Source of the DNA: Thalassospira sp. UBA1131
Lineage (GTDB): Bacteria > Pseudomonadota > Alphaproteobacteria > Rhodospirillales > Thalassospiraceae
Direction of reading: 5' to 3'
Assembly: GCF_002311515.1 (NCBI RefSeq)
Contig: NZ_DCAO01000109.1
Span: 70,916-81,181 of the forward strand
DNA length: 10,266 bases
The translations under genes were made by a program, and so were the position numbers. How positions within the stretch are numbered: the first letter of the stretch is position 1; each line of letters starts with the position of its first letter. A model generated the notes under the pieces. That model was not told the DNA's origin, ran no database searches, and saw only the letters and a program-made list of their open reading frames with translations. Of the stretch, positions 7,576-10,266 are shown piece after piece.

Positions 7576-7715
7576 TGACCTTTAATTTATCTGTCAGGTC
7601 GGGTGTGCGGGACCTGTGCCTGACCTTGAAATGGTAATAAAGACTGACCTTTTTTCAAAGCGAAGTCGCATCGCACTATGCAAAACGCCTGATTGCATCT
7701 GTTGACGTAAGGTCA
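7576..7715. repeat. four copies of heptamer TGACCTT / AAGGTCA (putative operator array)
   Basis: TGACCTT occurs at 7576-7582, 7621-7627 and 7645-7651, and its reverse complement AAGGTCA at 7709-7715. Related half-sites CAGGTC (7595-7600) and GACCTG (7611-7616) form an inverted repeat with 10-nt spacing. Four copies of one heptamer in 140 bp is far above chance (expectation about 0.02 on two strands). The location upstream of the oxidoreductase start suggests regulator binding; the regulator is unknown. Confidence 0.5.
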
Positions 7716-7717
7716 AC
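7701..7717. promoter_or_regulatory. 17-bp inverted repeat GTTGAC-N5-GTCAAC
   Basis: Perfect 6-bp arms GTTGAC (7701-7706) and GTCAAC (7712-7717) surround GTAAG, a shape typical of dimeric regulator sites. It overlaps one AAGGTCA heptamer of the array and contains a TTGACG that resembles a -35 box, but no -10 at proper spacing follows. Confidence 0.4.
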
Positions 7718-7823
7718 TTATTATTTACTTATTCCGGTACCGATTTACGCGCAATAAAATTACTGGCATGCTGCGCTGCAACTGTCGCATTGTGCTCTAT
7801 CGACTAACAAACTGGTCATTAAT

Positions 7824-9005
7824 ATGAGCCGATTTCCATTAACAGGATTACACGATTCCTATTTTCGTTGCTTGTCGCTCCAGGGGGCGTCGTGGGTGTC
7901 AATGACATCTATGCGGCAGAAAAAGATGCTTGACGAGTTAAAGGAATCCGCTGCCGATACAGGTTTCGTTACTGATTTTCTAGATAGATCCAGCGCTCGA
8001 CTTTCTAGTGTCGAGTCCAGAATTTATCATCTGACGATGGTCAATTACGTAATAATAGCATTGTTGTTTGTTGGAGTGTTTACTAAAGGAAAATCTATTC
8101 ACCTGCTCGATATGAATGCATCAGAAGTGTATAATATCAAAGAGTTCGCGTTGTTTGTTTCAGCAAGTATAATATTATTTATTTCAATGATGAAAGCGCA
8201 CGTAAGTTCTATTTCTGATGATTTGATCGCATGTGTACGTTTCAGATATGGAGATCAATTTTCAAGCAAAATAAAAGAGATATTGCCGGGGGACCCTTTT
8301 GGTTCAAGATTTTCGTACTTGGTGTATGTCGAAGGAGGAGGTTTTCCAGGGTTTTTATCTAAATTGTTTCACTCGTGGTCTATATTGCTAATTCTAGCAA
8401 TTTTAGCTTTATATATAATTATAATCGTATTTGTTCACGTATATCTTTTGTTGGATGTGTTGCGTGATCCAAGTGTTTCGAGATGGGTTTCTTGGTCGAT
8501 TTTTGGCTATGTAGTTCTTGTTGATATTTTGTCTCTATTCTTAGGAATGGCGCACATTATTCCTTTTAGATATGTTGATTATAGATACTCTGAATTATTC
8601 AATGAAATTGAGAAAGGTGATAGGAAAAATTACTTTGATGTATGTGATGGAATTTCTGTTTGGAGCTTCAGGCCGAAATTTCACAATTACTTAGTGGATG
8701 GTGCAATTCTGTTGTTTGTGACGTTTCCACTATTTTTGGTGATGCTAAATTACTTAGGTTTAATTGATGGTAAGGTTAGCTGGTTAGAATTCGGCGGTTC
8801 ATTTGTTTTTTGTTTCATTGTCAACGAGTTAGTCGCTTTCATCTTTTGGCGTATGTCACTGGAATCTTATGTGGTTGATAATTATGATACTTTGGCAACT
8901 GCTGTTGAGCTTTTAGAGGCCTCCGTGCAGGGGAAAGGTGAGGCGGGCGGGACTAGTAGTTCAGCTTCAGAAATTTATAACTCAGCAACTGTAGATGAGC
9001 GCTAA
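7824..9005 (+). CDS. unrecognised AT-rich polytopic membrane protein (about six TM segments)
   Basis: A 393-residue protein of no family I recognise. A soluble, charged helical N-terminus (about 28-68, RQKKMLDELKESAADTGF then SSARLSSVESRIYHL) precedes hydrophobic segments at about 70-87, 107-124, 184-210, 221-246, 292-312 and 322-343. Hydrophilic stretches lie between TM2-TM3 (125-183) and TM4-TM5 (247-291), and a Ser-rich polar tail follows (371-393). Even membrane segments suggest both ends in the cytoplasm. No catalytic motif is visible. Codon use is strikingly AT-rich (many ATA, TTA, AGA, AAT) against GC-rich neighbours, a sign of horizontal transfer. Start is uncertain: ATG 7824 lacks a ribosome site, whereas AGGGGG at 7882-7887 stands 8 nt before an in-frame GTG at 7896, giving a 369-residue product. 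Its stop is 3 nt before the VOC gene start. Function unknown. Confidence 0.8.
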   Translation: MSRFPLTGLHDSYFRCLSLQGASWVSMTSMRQKKMLDELKESAADTGFVTDFLDRSSARLSSVESRIYHLTMVNYVIIALLFVGVFTKGKSIHLLDMNASEVYNIKEFALFVSASIILFISMMKAHVSSISDDLIACVRFRYGDQFSSKIKEILPGDPFGSRFSYLVYVEGGGFPGFLSKLFHSWSILLILAILALYIIIIVFVHVYLLLDVLRDPSVSRWVSWSIFGYVVLVDILSLFLGMAHIIPFRYVDYRYSELFNEIEKGDRKNYFDVCDGISVWSFRPKFHNYLVDGAILLFVTFPLFLVMLNYLGLIDGKVSWLEFGGSFVFCFIVNELVAFIFWRMSLESYVVDNYDTLATAVELLEASVQGKGEAGGTSSSASEIYNSATVDER

Positions 9006-9008
9006 TCA

Positions 9009-9455
9009 ATGGATCAACGTGTTTCGCTTATTACTCTGGGTGTCGCGGATTTGGATCGATCGCGGCGTTTTTACGAAGGTGGCCTCGGCTGGCAGATGAC
9101 CGAAATGGTCGAAGGGCAGGTGGTGTTTTACCAGCTGTCCAATGGTTTGGCCCTTGGTCTGTTCGGGCGCGAAGCGCTTAAGGAAGACGGTCACTTTGAC
9201 GACGACACAGGTGCCAGCTTTGCCGGATTGACGCTGGCTTATAACGCGCGCAGCGAAGAAGAAGTCGATCAGGTGATGGCCGAGGCTGAGAAGGCCGGGG
9301 CCAAAATCCAGAAGCCTGCCGAGAAGGTCTTTTGGGGCGGGTATTCCGGTTATTTCCGTGATCCGGATGGCCATGCATGGGAAGTGGCGTTTAATCCGTT
9401 CTGGGAAATTGACGAGAAGGGCAATCTGCACATCCCGCCACAGAAAACCGAGTAG
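9009..9455 (+). CDS. VOC-superfamily (glyoxalase/bleomycin-resistance fold) protein
   Basis: A 148-residue protein of the vicinal oxygen chelate fold, built of two beta-alpha-beta-beta-beta modules. Module 1 opens with SLITLGVADLDRSRRFYEGG (residues 6-25); module 2 starts near 70 (SFAGLTLAYNARSEEEVDQV) and ends with GYFRDPDGHAWEVAFNP (114-130), the common VOC C-terminal signature. Against glyoxalase I by eye, only the last metal-ligand position is kept (Glu125); the other three appear to be Leu7, Gly50 and Gly73. It is therefore unlikely to be a classical glyoxalase I and may be a lyase/dioxygenase relative, a binding protein or a small-molecule resistance protein. It begins 3 nt after the AT-rich membrane gene, has no clear Shine-Dalgarno, and may depend on translational coupling. 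Composition returns to the GC-rich norm at its first codons. A terminator follows. Confidence 0.88.
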   Translation: MDQRVSLITLGVADLDRSRRFYEGGLGWQMTEMVEGQVVFYQLSNGLALGLFGREALKEDGHFDDDTGASFAGLTLAYNARSEEEVDQVMAEAEKAGAKIQKPAEKVFWGGYSGYFRDPDGHAWEVAFNPFWEIDEKGNLHIPPQKTE

Positions 9456-9501
9456 GGCGCTGCCATCACGTCATTACGGCATCGCTGCATACTTTCACAG
9501 C

Positions 9502-9527
9502 ACGGGCAGCAATTTGCTGCCCGTTTT
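9502..9527 (+). terminator. intrinsic terminator after the VOC gene
   Basis: Arms ACGGGCAGC (9502-9510) and GCTGCCCGT (9516-9524) pair perfectly around AATTT and run into TTTT (9524-9527), 46 bp after the VOC stop. It separates this unit from the Crp/Fnr-type gene. Confidence 0.9.
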
Positions 9528-9571
9528 CGTAGATATTCCAAAGTACAGTTGCATCGGGGATAATTTACTTT

Positions 9572-9589
9572 TACATCGAACGGGATGTA
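9572..9589. promoter_or_regulatory. inverted repeat TACATC-N6-GATGTA upstream of the Crp/Fnr-type gene
   Basis: Perfect 6-bp arms with a 6-nt spacer lie about 20 bp before the ribosome site of the regulator gene, a size and place fitting an autoregulatory operator or leader hairpin. It does not match the FNR box TTGAT-N4-ATCAA. Confidence 0.4.
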
Positions 9590-9622
9590 GTTTTAATCCA
9601 CGCTTCCAAGGGGGATAAGGTT

Positions 9623-10266
9623 TTGAGTTGGATCGAGCAGTTTCCGGGTCTGTCACGTTTGCCCGATGCCATCCGATCCTACCTTGTCGAAGAAAGCAAG
9701 ATCGTCACCGTTCCGGCCAATACGGTCATTTTCGGACCGGGCAAATCGCCGGAACACTTGTTGCTGCTACTCGATGGCACAGTGCGTGTGCAGCAGACAT
9801 CCGATACCGGTCGTGAAATCGTTCTTTATCGCGTTCATGCGGGTGAAAGCTGCGTTCTGACCACGGCCTGCCTTCTGGCTTATGAAGATTACTCGGCCGA
9901 GGGGATTGCCGAAACCGAAACCCGTGCGGTGGCGATCCCGCGCAAGGTGTTTGACAAGCTTGTCTCGGACTCAATCGAGTTCCGCCAGTTTGTCTTTACC
10001 GCCTATTCGAAACGCATCACCGACCTGTTCATGGTGATCGAGGAAATCGCATTCCAGAAGCTTGATATCCGTCTGGCCCACAAGCTGATCGAACTGGCCG
10101 GGGACAATGATACGGTTTCGGCAACCCATCAGAAACTGGCCGTCGAACTGGGGTCTGCCCGTGAAGTGATTTCGCGCCAGCTTCAGGAATTTCAGCGTCG
10201 GGGCTGGATCGAACAATCGCGCGGCACCATCCGGCTGATTGATCGTGCGGCGTTGGAAAAACTGGC
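9623..10266 (+). CDS. Crp/Fnr-family transcriptional regulator (3' end outside window)
   Basis: The first 214 residues of a Crp/Fnr-type regulator are visible. A cNMP-binding-like beta-roll spans about 10-125 (NTVIFGPGKSPEHLLLLLDG, then GESCVLTTACLL), the dimerisation helix about 125-155, and a winged helix-turn-helix about 160-210 (THQKLAVELGSAREVISRQL, then FQRRGWIEQSRGTIRLID). The recognition helix reads Glu181-Val-Ile-Ser184-Arg185, the E--SR pattern of FNR/FixK/DNR-type proteins, so an FNR-box-like target (TTGAT-N4-ATCAA) is expected. The N-terminal Fe-S cysteine cluster of true FNR is absent, but Cys77 and Cys83 sit in the sensor domain and could be redox- or sulfur-responsive (inference). 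The start is TTG 9623, since AGGGGG at 9609-9614 lies 8 nt upstream and the protein fits the family's N-terminus from there. The family is usually about 220-240 residues, so little is missing. It is preceded by a terminator and its own inverted repeat, thus separately transcribed. Confidence 0.9.
   Translation, partial: MSWIEQFPGLSRLPDAIRSYLVEESKIVTVPANTVIFGPGKSPEHLLLLLDGTVRVQQTSDTGREIVLYRVHAGESCVLTTACLLAYEDYSAEGIAETETRAVAIPRKVFDKLVSDSIEFRQFVFTAYSKRITDLFMVIEEIAFQKLDIRLAHKLIELAGDNDTVSATHQKLAVELGSAREVISRQLQEFQRRGWIEQSRGTIRLIDRAALEKL

Larger units (their letters stand above)
7482..7823. other. divergent intergenic region with repeat array
   Basis: About 340 bp between the minus-strand oxidoreductase and the plus-strand membrane-protein gene, so it must hold both promoters. 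The left half has repeated TGACCTT-type elements; the right half turns AT-rich. A TAAAAT at 7755-7760 is a possible -10 for the membrane-protein gene, but no convincing -35 was found. No small gene is supported here. Confidence 0.6.

Overview
The window looks like chromosomal DNA of an alphaproteobacterium, probably a free-living, motile, Thalassospira/Rhodospirillaceae-like organism. This rests on the GC-rich codon usage of most genes, the single-chain fused indolepyruvate:ferredoxin oxidoreductase, and the chemoreceptor. The lineage is inferred from protein style, not from a database match.

Left part (1-2413, + strand): the last 25 codons of an unidentified gene, then a two-TM methyl-accepting chemotaxis protein, then a small secreted single-Cache-domain protein closed by a strong UUCG-loop terminator. 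The chemoreceptor and Cache protein are probably co-transcribed and may form a sensing pair. Next comes about 360 bp of AT-rich spacer whose last ~100 bp is GC-richer and can fold. This leader sits directly before the Shine-Dalgarno of a patatin-like gene (2772-3950, +). The nucleophile Ser and catalytic Asp of that patatin appear replaced by Cys and Glu.

Middle part (3959-7481): a bidirectional terminator separates the convergent patatin gene from a 3.5-kb minus-strand gene for a fused aryl-pyruvate (indolepyruvate) ferredoxin oxidoreductase, which would turn transaminated aromatic amino acids into aryl-acetyl-CoA. Its upstream region (7482-7823) holds four copies of the heptamer TGACCTT/AAGGTCA and two inverted repeats built on the same core, which looks like an operator array.

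Right part (7824-10266, + strand): a conspicuously AT-rich gene for an unrecognised protein with about six membrane segments. Its stop lies 3 nt before the start of a GC-rich VOC-superfamily (glyoxalase-like) gene, and composition switches at that junction, which suggests acquired DNA. A terminator follows the VOC gene. Then comes a Crp/Fnr-family regulator, cut by the window end, with an FNR-type recognition helix, two Cys in the sensor domain and an inverted repeat in its leader.

No RNA genes, CRISPR arrays, transposases or attachment sites were recognised. The most unusual items are the Cys/Glu patatin with its structured leader, the repeat array upstream of the oxidoreductase, and the AT-rich orphan membrane gene.
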